This document shows, in pieces, positions 51,434 through 59,695 of a stretch of DNA of 64,000 bases. The translations under genes and the position numbers were made by a program. The DNA comes from Bradyrhizobium genosp. L (lineage in GTDB: Bacteria; Pseudomonadota; Alphaproteobacteria; Rhizobiales; Xanthobacteraceae). The DNA lies in the NCBI RefSeq assembly GCF_015624485.1, contig NZ_CP061378.1, positions 992,001-1,056,000 of the forward strand. The letters are read 5' to 3'. Each line of letters begins with the position of its first letter. Positions within the stretch are counted from its first letter, which is position 1. The notes under the pieces were generated by a model. It saw only the letters and a program-made list of their open reading frames with translations. It made no database searches and had not been told where the DNA came from.

Positions 51434-52359
51434 CGTTCTGCCAACAGATTGAGGAAACGCTTCAGAGCCGGATTCTCATTGTCGTCGCGCCAATGCGCAT
51501 AGAAGTCCACCCGGCTTGGTCCCGCTCCGTCCTGCAACTCCCGGTACACAAGGCCAGCGAAGCTTGCACCAATATCCGATTCCATAGCCAGACTAAGTCC
51601 CATGCCCATACTCGTCAGACTCTTGATAATGCCACGGCTTACGTCATGGCGTTCTACCTTGGGCCGATCGTCGGCCAATACCAGCTTCGAAATCAAGAGA
51701 TCCTCGAGCTCTCGTCCTGGATCATATTCACTTAGAAGGATCTTTTCGTTACGCAAATCGGTCCAATAGATGATCTCGCGTGTTGCAAGGCAGTGATCCT
51801 GCGGCAACGAGATCAGGATGCGTTCGCTCCAGAGCAATAGTGATCTTGTGTCCTTTGAAGGTAAACGTCCAGGGCTAACGACAACGTCGACGGTTCCGCT
51901 ACGGAGGGCAGTCATCAGACGGAAGTGTGAGCGTTCCATCGTTGCCAGTTCAAGCCCGGGGAACAGCTTCTTAAACTCACCTATCGTCGCTCGCAAATTG
52001 CCGGTGGACATGGATGTGAAGAAGCCTACGACAAGATGCCCAGTATCGCCGCGACCACCGGACCTTCCGGTGTCAACGAGCATATCGACCTGCTCCAGAA
52101 TCAGTCGTGCAATGCGCAAAACTGCGCGGCCGGTCAACGTAGGCTTGATTCCCCCACTTGAACGCTCAAACAGTGAAGCTCCCACGAGGTGCTCAAGTTG
52201 GACGATAGCACGGCTGAACGCGGTATGTTTGATTGAAAGCGCCTCTGCGGCTCGTCGAAAACTTCCATGGTCAGAAGCGGCAACCGCAAGTCGAAGCTGT
52301 TGCAGGTCAACAGCTCTCGCCGCGTTCCGCTGACCGTTCCTAGTTTCAATTTCCGTCAT
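51400..52359 (-). CDS. LysR-type regulator next to the trb operon
   Basis: A 319-residue LysR protein starting MTEIETRNGQRNAARAVDLQ at 52359; an upstream in-frame start at 52437 adds 26 residues that look non-coding. The HTH lies at DHGSFRRAAEALSIKHTAFS, slightly late because of the extended N-terminus. The effector domain includes TVDVVVSPGRLPSKDTRSLL. LysR genes of this type are common after trbI in related ICEs. It is convergent with the trb operon and parallel to luxI, 82 bp away. Whether it regulates transfer is unknown. Confidence 0.85.
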   Translation of the reverse strand: MTEIETRNGQRNAARAVDLQQLRLAVAASDHGSFRRAAEALSIKHTAFSRAIVQLEHLVGASLFERSSGGIKPTLTGRAVLRIARLILEQVDMLVDTGRSGGRGDTGHLVVGFFTSMSTGNLRATIGEFKKLFPGLELATMERSHFRLMTALRSGTVDVVVSPGRLPSKDTRSLLLWSERILISLPQDHCLATREIIYWTDLRNEKILLSEYDPGRELEDLLISKLVLADDRPKVERHDVSRGIIKSLTSMGMGLSLAMESDIGASFAGLVYRELQDGAGPSRVDFYAHWRDDNENPALKRFLNLLAERYPSPSPALGE

Positions 52360-52441
52360 GTTTATAGCTCGGTAGCGAACCGCAAGACGCGGCGTCCCCG
52401 CTCTAGGCGGGAACGGGCATATCGTACTGGCCTGCATTGTT

Positions 52442-53074
52442 CTACGCGGCCGCGAAAATTACTGGCGTCCAAAGGGCCGGTGCCGAAAGCCCGCCGGCTC
52501 TACGAAGGGTGACCAGAGTATCGCGCGAGATCTCGAGGTAACCCGCCACGGCTAAGGTGTTGCCAATTGCGGAAGGATTGCCAATGCGCCGCAGGGGCCA
52601 ACCCGCTCGTCTAAGGATTCGCTCCATACGGACGTCTGTGACGGTAACGATGTCAGTGAGTTGTCTTGAGAGCCCGAACTCTACCATTCCCGCAAATAGC
52701 TCGTAAACAGCACGAGTAAGACCGTGATCCCCCTTCGGGGCATCGGCAGCAACATCGATCGCGAATCTACTACTTTCCCAAACGAGAGGAGTTGACGGCG
52801 CAGGTTGACCTTCGAGAAGCGTAGGGAAGGTGTCGCAAAGCATGGTCGGGCCAAGTGTCGGGAGGAGGCGTACGGAGCCTTGCACCTGCCCGTTGTCACA
52901 TAGCTGGACTAGGTAAGCGGGATGCAGTGCATCGAAATCGTCGATCTCCATGTCGCCGCTGGTTTGAACGTCCCATGCCATGCGAAGTTTGAAAACGCGA
53001 TACCGTAACCGATGCATTTCGGCAAGTGTCTCGGCGAACTGTCCATATAAGGACGGTGTGATTAGCTGAATCAT
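52442..53074 (-). CDS. Acyl-homoserine lactone synthase (LuxI/TraI family)
   Basis: A 210-residue LuxI protein. It starts MIQLITPSLYGQFAETLAEM at 53074, with GGAGGG close upstream. Family residues are MHRLRYRVFKLRMAW (Arg24-type and Phe/Trp site), the DFDALHPAYLV block with catalytic aspartates, GSVRLLPT and WESSRFAID. It makes N-acyl-homoserine lactone from S-adenosylmethionine and an acyl carrier. With the luxR gene just upstream, it forms the density sensor of the ICE, as traI1/traR do in ICEMlSymR7A. The acyl chain cannot be told from sequence. Confidence 0.9.
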   Translation of the reverse strand: MIQLITPSLYGQFAETLAEMHRLRYRVFKLRMAWDVQTSGDMEIDDFDALHPAYLVQLCDNGQVQGSVRLLPTLGPTMLCDTFPTLLEGQPAPSTPLVWESSRFAIDVAADAPKGDHGLTRAVYELFAGMVEFGLSRQLTDIVTVTDVRMERILRRAGWPLRRIGNPSAIGNTLAVAGYLEISRDTLVTLRRAGGLSAPALWTPVIFAAA

Positions 53075-53132
53075 AGTCCCTCCAACGGTGTACATCGTCA
53101 CCTTTGGAGCGGATCACGCGTCTTAAGTCAGT

Positions 53133-53161
53133 ACCTGTAGTTGTAGGGGGCTGCGCCCCTA
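53133..53161. promoter_or_regulatory. Lux-box half site and hairpin between luxR and luxI
   Basis: ACCTGTAG at 53133-53140 matches one half of the known lux box; the other half is poor. It lies 60-70 bp before the luxI start, the usual distance. Next to it TAGGGG (53144-53149) and CCCCTA (53156-53161) form a hairpin that overlaps the luxR stop. Either a LuxR-type site for luxI or a luxR attenuator is possible. Confidence 0.4.
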
Positions 53162-53953
53162 ATTTTGCTGTTTTCTTTTCACAGCGGCTAAGCGGGCTAC
53201 CGCTTGCACAATCGTCCGAACACCAAGCTTTTTCTTCGCGCCTTCTAGGTAGAAGGCAACTGTGTTGCGCGAGATGCCGAGAATGCAACCAATCTCCCAA
53301 GCGCTCTTGCCCCGAGCTGCCCACTCCAAGCATTCGAACTCACGCGGTGATAGGCGTGCCCCCTCTATATCGTCTACGTTCACCAGCTTTCGGCGGGTAT
53401 GAGCATGGAAATACATCGCCATAAGCTGAAGAACGCGTTCATGCGATTCAATGAACCGTTCGAATTGCGGGCGGTTCTGGTCCACGGCAAAGGTCAATGC
53501 AGCGATGGGGCCGTGGCCGTCGTGAATGGGCACCGTAAAGCCAAATCGGATTCCGAATTCCGCGGCCTCTTCGAAAAGCCGATGCTGTGCTTTCGATGTG
53601 AACTTCGAGTTGAAATTAACCCCCCACCGAAAGGGCTCGGGGTTTCGAAGAGCTTCTCCGATGACGGGATCAAGCACTTGATAATTATTTCGTAGATAGT
53701 GTGCTACCCACCGCGATGGATATGTAGAGATTAGGCGCGGTTTGACTTTGCTTGAGTGCTGGAGGGCTAGATAGGCAAAACACGATAGGTCCAAAGCGGT
53801 CGCTGTGTCCGCCATGGCTTTGGAGAAGTCTTGGAGATCTTCTGCGGTCGCTAGGAGATCAATGAAATTTTGAAAGATGCGGTGCATCGCTGCCAAGCAA
53901 GCCGTGCATGGTGCGAGAGCAGAGATCTCGCCCAATTCGTTGATTGTGCCCAC
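53159..53953 (-). CDS. LuxR-type quorum-sensing activator (TraR-like)
   Basis: A 264-residue LuxR protein from ATG 53953; a start at 53887 would give 242 residues, closer to the usual length. The autoinducer domain has FAYLALQHSSKVKPRLISTY, YPSRWVAHYLRNNYQVLDPV and FRWGVNF, with the expected Trp, Tyr and Asp residues. The C-terminal HTH is LSPREFECLEWAARGKSAWE and GISRNTVAFYLEGAKKKLGV. It precedes luxI on the same strand. By analogy with TraR it should activate luxI and the fseA-like gene and be held by the QseM-like protein. Confidence 0.9.
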   Translation of the reverse strand: MGTINELGEISALAPCTACLAAMHRIFQNFIDLLATAEDLQDFSKAMADTATALDLSCFAYLALQHSSKVKPRLISTYPSRWVAHYLRNNYQVLDPVIGEALRNPEPFRWGVNFNSKFTSKAQHRLFEEAAEFGIRFGFTVPIHDGHGPIAALTFAVDQNRPQFERFIESHERVLQLMAMYFHAHTRRKLVNVDDIEGARLSPREFECLEWAARGKSAWEIGCILGISRNTVAFYLEGAKKKLGVRTIVQAVARLAAVKRKQQN

Positions 53954-54009
53954 AACAAGTGACCAAAGAGCCGCGCTTCGAGGCCGGTGAAGTCAAGGCA
54001 AAACCCTCT

Positions 54010-54042
54010 TGTACGAAACACCACAACGTCGTGCCTCGTACA
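54010..54042. promoter_or_regulatory. Inverted repeat upstream of luxR
   Basis: TGTACGA at 54010-54016 and TCGTACA at 54036-54042 are perfect 7-bp arms. The loop holds CACCACAACGTCGTGCC, which resembles the palindrome before the fseA-like gene. It lies about 57 bp upstream of the luxR start and may be a regulator site. Confidence 0.35.
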
Positions 54043-54198
54043 TTTTGTCTTTGCCTATTCTCATAACGCCCCCGGCATTTTGTGCCGAAATCGCAGCCGT
54101 CACCCCCAAAGCGCCGAATGTGATGCGGCTATGCAACTGGCCAGGAGCCTGCATCTGCCGGGACACTGCGTTGACCGGCCAGAAAGGCCAGTTTGCCG

Positions 54199-54447
54199 AC
54201 CAAGCCAATCATCGACCAAGAGACTCACCGGATCATCGGCGGTGTGATTGTTGGCCCGCAGGCTGGCGACATGATCGGAGAACCTGTCCGGCGATCGAGA
54301 TGGGCGCCGATGCAATTGATATCAGCAAAACCATTCATCCGCATCCGACGTTCGGAGAAACAATAGGCCTAGCTGCCGAAGTACGAAGGTGTTTGCACGG
54401 ATGTGTTGCCGGGTGCGAAGAGGTTGACCAAGCGCGCGAGCCACTAG
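54199..54447 (+). pseudogene. Remnant of dihydrolipoamide dehydrogenase C-terminus
   Basis: Three short pieces in different frames together match the end of a dihydrolipoamide dehydrogenase: IIDQETHRIIGGVIVGPQAG and DMIGE from 54199, then AIEMGADAIDISKTIHPHPT and FGETIGLAAEV from 54291, then EGVCTDVLPGAKR ending at TAG 54445-54447. At least two frameshifts separate them. HPHPT is the conserved catalytic His region of this enzyme family. The rest of the gene is missing. It marks decayed DNA near the right end of the element. Confidence 0.7.
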
Positions 54448-55388
54448 AAATTCAAAACATGAACTGCATCAGGTGTCTCGCTGCCGATCGTTCATATGGG
54501 ACCCGAATATGGCGGGAACTCCTCGGAGGGAGGTCAAGGTACCTTTGAGCGTTCAGGAGGAGGAATTTGCCGCGGCATGTCGATACGTCGTTCTGGAGAG
54601 AAGACCTGATCTAGCAGCATCCATCGTCATTGTAGACAGCCAGCTCAGGATTGGGAATGACCGCATGTTCGGTCGCATTTGTAGAACTCGGTCTTGCCAG
54701 ATTGGTGCGAGTTCTACATCTCGCAATCGAAGGCAAGGCGATGGCGCTGGAAAAAGTGCCTAGGCTCCTGTTCGACCTGTCGAGTTTCAGAAGAAAGACG
54801 CTCCGCGCGCTAAGTAGAGACGATCGAGGACAGCACCTCGGGAAATAGGCGCGATTTCGTCAGCGCGCGATTTAAAGGAATGGACACTCATCATCGCAAC
54901 GCGAACCCAGGCAGTAATCCTCGGCAGAACCCTCGGCGATTGGGAACTCTGAATTGCAAAAGCAGGTATGGCGGCGCGGGCATTGCGAGATCTGAGCCGG
55001 GCGATGAAATGAGCTGTTCTGGACGTGCGGAGCCTGGTGATCGGGACCCTTCAAGTTTCGCGCGCGCTTTTTGGTGCAGTCGAAATCGTACCTCGCGTCA
55101 AATGCCGAAAATGGCGCTGAGAGCTGCGGACTTCAGCACAAAATGCGGTCTGATGTGCACGACAGTATTGCTGCTGGATGTCGCTCGTTAGATTTCCGCG
55201 ATCGAATTCCGCACTCGGCGTTTGCGAAAGATATCCGATCTTCGTTTCCTCCCTCTACTTGGCTCGGCGCGATCGGCGGGCCCTTTATCAAGGTCTGGCT
55301 ACATCTGGTGCCGCGGCGAAACGGCGTTATTTCGCGATTCTTGCTTGCGCTTACGGTAACAAACGCTAGTTGTTTCAATGCTCCGGAC
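54448..55388. other. Gene-poor decayed region at the right end of the ICE
   Basis: No intact gene could be supported in these 941 bp. Short frames exist, but none has a domain and a ribosome binding site together. Together with the dehydrogenase remnant just before, it looks like worn-out mobile-element DNA. It runs directly into the tRNA fragment that marks the element's end. Confidence 0.5.
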
Positions 55389-55437
55389 CAGACTACGAAT
55401 CTGAGGGTCGGATGTTCGAATCGTTCCGGGCGCGCCA
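55389..55437 (+). other. attR: 3' part of tRNA-Arg(ACG), ICE right end
   Basis: The 49 bases begin with the anticodon arm CAGA-CTACGAA-TCTG (anticodon ACG), continue with a variable loop and the T arm GGATG-TTCGAAT-CGTTC, and end with acceptor strand CGGGCGC, G and CCA. The preceding bases do not form a D arm or a GCGCCCG 5' strand, so the gene is a 3' fragment. This is what integration into a tRNA gene leaves at the far end. The intact tRNA-Arg should lie left of the window on the plus strand. Confidence 0.8.
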
Positions 55438-55482
55438 TTCGGCTTTATTTTCATTAGATTTTCTCGGCGCCGGCTGAGCGCG

Positions 55483-56385
55483 TTACCGTAAAACGCCCAT
55501 GGTGTTTGGCGGTGCGTTGCGGTTTCCAACATTGACTTGCACCGTCGCAGTCGTTCCGACGATCAGGCGATCGACATCATTGCGCGGGATGCGGATCCGA
55601 ACCGGAATGCGCTGGGCGAGCCTGACCCAGGAGAACGATGGATTGACGCTGGCGAGCAGGCTGGACCCTAAACTTCGATCGCGGTCCTCGATTCCGCCAG
55701 CGATACTCTCGACCCGACCGCTCAGCGTCGTTCCGCTCATCAGTTTCACGTCAACGGCGTCACCGAGGTGGATCCGCGGGATCTTGGTCTCCTCGAAATA
55801 GCCTTCGACACGCACGGTGTCGATGTCGATCAGCGCCATGATGCCGCGCCCCGCGGCGAGATAGGTGCCGGGCCGTAAATCGAAATTGGTCACGCGGCCG
55901 TTCGCGGGTGCCCGGATTTCGGATCGATCGAGATCGAGCCGCGCGATCTGAAGGTCGGCCACGGCCTGACCATAAAGCGCCTTGGCTTGCAAATCCGTAG
56001 CGCGGATCGTCTCGCGCTGTTGCTGCGACACGACACCTTCGCTCAGCTTCTCGTATCGTGCGCGGTCGCTCGCTGCCTTCTCCGCGGCGGCTTCGCGGTT
56101 GGCCAGAGACGCCTCTGCTTGTTGGACGGCGAGGCGGAAACGGTCGGGATTCAGCCGCAGCAAGATATCACCCTTGCGGACGACCTGATTGTCCCGGACC
56201 AGCACCTCGTCGATCAGCCCGGAGACATCGGCGGCAACGGCGATGATGTCGGCGCGGACGCGGCCGTCCCGTGTCCATGGCGCCGCCTCATAATGCTCCC
56301 ACATGCCGATGCCGACCGGTGCCGCGACGCTCACCATCAGGACAGTGAGCATCATGCGGGGAAACATCGAACTCATCGTTGTCAT
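55483..56385 (-). CDS. HlyD-family efflux adaptor (AaeA-like)
   Basis: A 300-residue membrane fusion protein. A membrane anchor lies at residues 8-28; then come a biotinyl-lipoyl-like domain (DGRVRADIIAVAADVSGLID, VRDNQVVRKGDILLRLNP), a coiled coil (QQAEASLANREAAAEKAASD) and a beta-barrel (VEGYFEETKIPRIHLGDAVD). ATG 56385 overlaps the DUF1656 gene by 4 bp; a longer frame is not needed. It ends 46 bp from the tRNA fragment, so it is the first chromosomal gene after the ICE. With the FUSC and DUF1656 genes it should export aromatic acids, as AaeXAB does in Escherichia coli. Confidence 0.9.
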   Translation of the reverse strand: MTTMSSMFPRMMLTVLMVSVAAPVGIGMWEHYEAAPWTRDGRVRADIIAVAADVSGLIDEVLVRDNQVVRKGDILLRLNPDRFRLAVQQAEASLANREAAAEKAASDRARYEKLSEGVVSQQQRETIRATDLQAKALYGQAVADLQIARLDLDRSEIRAPANGRVTNFDLRPGTYLAAGRGIMALIDIDTVRVEGYFEETKIPRIHLGDAVDVKLMSGTTLSGRVESIAGGIEDRDRSLGSSLLASVNPSFSWVRLAQRIPVRIRIPRNDVDRLIVGTTATVQVNVGNRNAPPNTMGVLR

Positions 56386-56600
56386 AGCGGCAGCTTTCCC
56401 AGAACAGCGTAGAAGATCTTGGTCAGAATGACGAAGACGGCGAAGTCGAACAGCGCGGGGTGCCACGCATACCTTCGAATATGGACGCCGATGAATTTGC
56501 GGTTGGCCGCGGAGGCGATAAAGCAGGCCGCGAGCGCACAAGCACAGGCCAGCGCTAACGTCGGAACGTAGACGCCGGCAATGGCGATTTCCTCGTTCAT
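56382..56600 (-). CDS. DUF1656 membrane protein (AaeX-like)
   Basis: A 72-residue protein with two membrane segments (about residues 8-30 and 48-68), MNEEIAIAGVYVPTLALACA onward. The DUF1656 family includes AaeX, a small partner of the AaeA/AaeB efflux pair. It overlaps both neighbours by 4 bp (ATGA each time), so the three genes are translated together. Its exact role is unknown. Confidence 0.85.
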   Translation of the reverse strand: MNEEIAIAGVYVPTLALACACALAACFIASAANRKFIGVHIRRYAWHPALFDFAVFVILTKIFYAVLGKLPL

Positions 56601-58666
56601 GGCATGGCCTTGATGGACAAAGCATGAGCATCCGGAAACATCGTCCGACGCAGGCCGATCAGCGCGAGCGTTCGCTGCTGGCGGGCGGTCGTGTCTTTGC
56701 GCGTGTCGCACAGCGCGTTGTCGATCGCGGCCAGAAGGGCGCGCGCATCGTCAGGCTTCAGTTTCGCGTTGCCGCGGGCCAGCCAGCGGAATGCCTGCGA
56801 CAGCATCGGCAGAAGCTGCTGGAGGCCAGGGTCGCTGCGCGCGTCCTCGTGCACTGCGGCTTGCCTGAGCGCGAGCAGATCGAGTCCGATTTGCAGCGCG
56901 GCCAAGGGACGGGCTTCCACCGCGATGTCCGTCGTCGCGCCAGCCAGCCGAGGGATCACCAGGCCGAATCGATCAAGCATGATGCTGGTCCATCTGGCGC
57001 GGCTCATCGGCCGCCGTGCAGCAGCCAGCCTCGCCAGATCGGACCAGCCGTGGCGCAGCAGACGCTGCGCCGCTCCCGATGCCGACAGTGAACGCAGCAA
57101 TCGAATTGCGATGAACGCTGTGAGAAGTCCGATCATCGCAGCCGCATTGCTATTGATGAACAGAGCGAAGTCGGCGCTGAATTTGTTCTGGAGGTCGAGC
57201 GCGCTGATCAGTCCGAGACCGAGCGCCAGCGCCTTGATGAAATGCCGGGGATTGGCCTGCAGATAGCCGATCACCAGAAAGGTCGGCGCCAGCGAGAACA
57301 CCAGCATCGGAAAGCCGGTGATGGCCGGGAAGATCACGAACAGGTAGATCGCGGCGATCGGTAGGCAGGCCAGCGTCCAGAGCGCGTAGGAAATCAGCGT
57401 TGGCGCGGGATCGTCGAGGCTGCTGTAGAGCGCCGCGGCGATGGCGGCGATTTGCGTGGCGACGCCGCCTTCCGGCCAGGCCGTCGTGATCCAGACCGTG
57501 CAGCAGCCGAGCACGGCGACGCCAAGAGCCACGACCGACAGAACGGCAAGGCCGGGATCGCTGTGCAGGCGTCGCCTCACGTGTCGATCCCGCAGGCCAG
57601 CTTGGCTCCAAGTGGCAGGGTGAGCACCGCTGTGCAATGCGCGCGACAGGTTTCGCGCGGCAGCCAGCGCTTCGATCAGCGTGGCCAATCTGGCCGCGGT
57701 TCCGGCCTCGATCAGCCGATCCCATTCGCTGCGATCGTCGCAACAGGTCGCTTCGAACGATGTGCACTTTCTGATCAGTTCGTCGGAAGTGGCCGGTGAT
57801 CGCTCCGGCGCACGTGTCCAGTCGGCGAGTTCAGACAGCAGTTGGTTCAACTCGGCCGAGCGCCGCTCTCCCAAGGCGGCGAGTCCGTCCTCCACCGACA
57901 GCAGCATCGGCAAGACCAATGCGAGCTGGTCCTGCACGGCACCGATGGCGCGCAGGTCCGGCTTGCTCGCGGCGGTGTCGTAGCGCAGGTGCGTCGACAG
58001 GATCTCGATTTGCGTGATGTCCGCAGCGAGCTTCCAGCGTCCCGTATTCGGTGCCTTGTCGACGCGCGCGCAGAGCACATCGGTGGTCCGGGCGAAGGCG
58101 TCCGACAATGCGGCGCAGAGGGATTTCAGCACAGGAGTAGTGACGTCGCTCGGGAACAGCAGGGTGTGCACCAGGGTCGCACAGCCGATGCCGAGCAGGA
58201 TCTCCTCGACACGCGACAGCGCGGTCACAAATACCATCGCCGGAACGTTGACGCTCGAGAACGCGATTGTCGTCGCGGTGTAGCCTGCCAGCAGGAAAGC
58301 ATAGCTGCGCGGCGTGCGGTCCTGCAAGGAGATATAGAGGCAGAGTCCGGCCCATGCGGTAACGGCAACCGACAATAACGCGGGTTGATCGACCAGGATC
58401 GGGACCAGCGCCAGCGCCACGCAGGCGCCCAGCAATGTCCCGACAAAGCGGTAGACGGCTCGTGACCGAACCGCGCCGGCGAACGGCTGTGCGGTCAGAT
58501 AGACCGTGAGCATCGCCCAATACGGCCGCTCCAATCCGAGCCGGAAGGCAAAATAGATCGCGAGCATTGCCGCGATGAAGGAGTTCGCCGAGAACAGCGC
58601 CCATTTCGGATCGAGCTGGCCGGGTGCTGCTGTTGCGAGAAGCCGAGACAGAAATGGTGAAGGCAT
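56597..58666 (-). CDS. FUSC-family efflux protein (AaeB-like)
   Basis: A 689-residue inner-membrane protein starting MPSPFLSRLLATAAPGQLDP at 58666. Two membrane bundles of about six segments each (residues 20-170 and 350-500) are divided and followed by cytoplasmic domains, the layout of the fusaric acid resistance/AaeB family. Near the start, LDPKWALFSANSFIAAMLAI and RPYWAMLTVYLTAQP are family blocks. A longer frame to 58990 runs through the divergent AraC gene and is rejected. The expected substrates are hydroxylated aromatic acids. Confidence 0.9.
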   Translation of the reverse strand: MPSPFLSRLLATAAPGQLDPKWALFSANSFIAAMLAIYFAFRLGLERPYWAMLTVYLTAQPFAGAVRSRAVYRFVGTLLGACVALALVPILVDQPALLSVAVTAWAGLCLYISLQDRTPRSYAFLLAGYTATTIAFSSVNVPAMVFVTALSRVEEILLGIGCATLVHTLLFPSDVTTPVLKSLCAALSDAFARTTDVLCARVDKAPNTGRWKLAADITQIEILSTHLRYDTAASKPDLRAIGAVQDQLALVLPMLLSVEDGLAALGERRSAELNQLLSELADWTRAPERSPATSDELIRKCTSFEATCCDDRSEWDRLIEAGTAARLATLIEALAAARNLSRALHSGAHPATWSQAGLRDRHVRRRLHSDPGLAVLSVVALGVAVLGCCTVWITTAWPEGGVATQIAAIAAALYSSLDDPAPTLISYALWTLACLPIAAIYLFVIFPAITGFPMLVFSLAPTFLVIGYLQANPRHFIKALALGLGLISALDLQNKFSADFALFINSNAAAMIGLLTAFIAIRLLRSLSASGAAQRLLRHGWSDLARLAAARRPMSRARWTSIMLDRFGLVIPRLAGATTDIAVEARPLAALQIGLDLLALRQAAVHEDARSDPGLQQLLPMLSQAFRWLARGNAKLKPDDARALLAAIDNALCDTRKDTTARQQRTLALIGLRRTMFPDAHALSIKAMP

Positions 58667-58756
58667 GATGTGATCGTCCGTGAGGCACGGAGACCATAGG
58701 CGTTGCTGCGTCGAGAGAATTTCGTTATTCTGCCAATTAATTGCTAAAGGATGACA

Positions 58757-59695
58757 ATGCGCGGCACGCTCTATCAGCACTATCGGCGGTTCGATCCTGA
58801 CATTTTGGACCGTCCGATCGTGGCCGGCATGGTGGATACCCGGGAGCAGGAGGACGAACTGCCGGTTCACATCCATCGCAAGGGACAGCTCGTCCTCGCC
58901 CAGCGCGGCGGCGTGACGTGCGAAGTGCCGAGCGGCCTGTGGATGGTCCCGCCGCGCTGCGGCGTCTGGATTCCCGGCGGTATGCCCCACAGCAATCGCG
59001 TCAGCGGCAACGCCAGCCTGCTGTTTCTCTATGTGGACATGGATGCGGCGAGCGTGCCGCAGGAATGCTGCACGCTGTCGATCTCACCGCTGTTGCACGA
59101 GCTGATCCATCGGATGGCGACGCTGCCCCCGCTCTACGATCCCGACGGCCCGCCCGCGCAGATCGCCGCGGTGCTCCTCAACGAGTTGATCGCCATGCCG
59201 ACCGAACGGCTGCATCTTCCGATCACGCGGAGTTCGAAACTGCGTATGATCGCCGATGCCTTGATGGACAATCCGGCCGACCGTAGGACCGTGGCGGAGT
59301 GGGCGCAAGCCGTCGCGCTCGGCGAGCGGACGCTGATGCGCATTGTGCTCGCCGAGACCGGCATGACCTTCAGTCGCTGGCGTCAGCAGCTTCAGATCAT
59401 CGTCGCCATCCAGAAATTGTCTGCTGGCAACACGGTTCAGTCCGTGTCCGAGGCGCTCGGCTACGAGTCGGTGAGCGCGTTCATCACCATGTTCAAGAAG
59501 GCGCTTGGCAAATCGCCGGCGCGCTACTTCTCCGAGCGGGAGGCCGGCCAGACTGGCCCGGGGGAGACCTGCCGCGAGACGAACTGCAAGCTTCGCCGGA
59601 TGCCTGAGGTGCGGGACGCGCTCAATGGACTTTCGAAACGCGGATGGCTGGAGTTAGAGCGCTTCGTTTCGGACGATCTCGATGCCGAAGCCTGA
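58757..59695 (+). CDS. AraC-family regulator of the efflux operon
   Basis: A 312-residue AraC protein. Residues 20-120 are a cupin-like sensor (LPVHIHRKGQLVLAQRGGVT, GVWIPGGMPHSNRV). The HTH pair is in RTVAEWAQAVALGERTLMRI and SVSEALGYESVSAFITMFKK with KSPARYF. ATG 58757 is chosen because AAGGA lies 7 bases upstream; ATG 58751 is too close to it. It is divergent from the efflux operon across 90 bp and probably controls it. The C-terminal tail past residue 260 is unusual, and its end overlaps ribB by 42 bp. Confidence 0.9.
   Translation: MRGTLYQHYRRFDPDILDRPIVAGMVDTREQEDELPVHIHRKGQLVLAQRGGVTCEVPSGLWMVPPRCGVWIPGGMPHSNRVSGNASLLFLYVDMDAASVPQECCTLSISPLLHELIHRMATLPPLYDPDGPPAQIAAVLLNELIAMPTERLHLPITRSSKLRMIADALMDNPADRRTVAEWAQAVALGERTLMRIVLAETGMTFSRWRQQLQIIVAIQKLSAGNTVQSVSEALGYESVSAFITMFKKALGKSPARYFSEREAGQTGPGETCRETNCKLRRMPEVRDALNGLSKRGWLELERFVSDDLDAEA

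Noticed and set aside
54009..54548. 179-codon plus-strand frame as a real gene
   Set aside because: It has no ribosome binding site, and only one segment (AIEMGADAIDISKTIHPHPT) is meaningful, being one piece of a frameshifted dehydrogenase remnant.
55133..55438. Minus-strand frame starting MARPERFEHPTLRFVVWSGAL as a protein gene
   Set aside because: This text is a well-known false protein made by translating the reverse strand of a tRNA-Arg gene. It supports the tRNA fragment instead.
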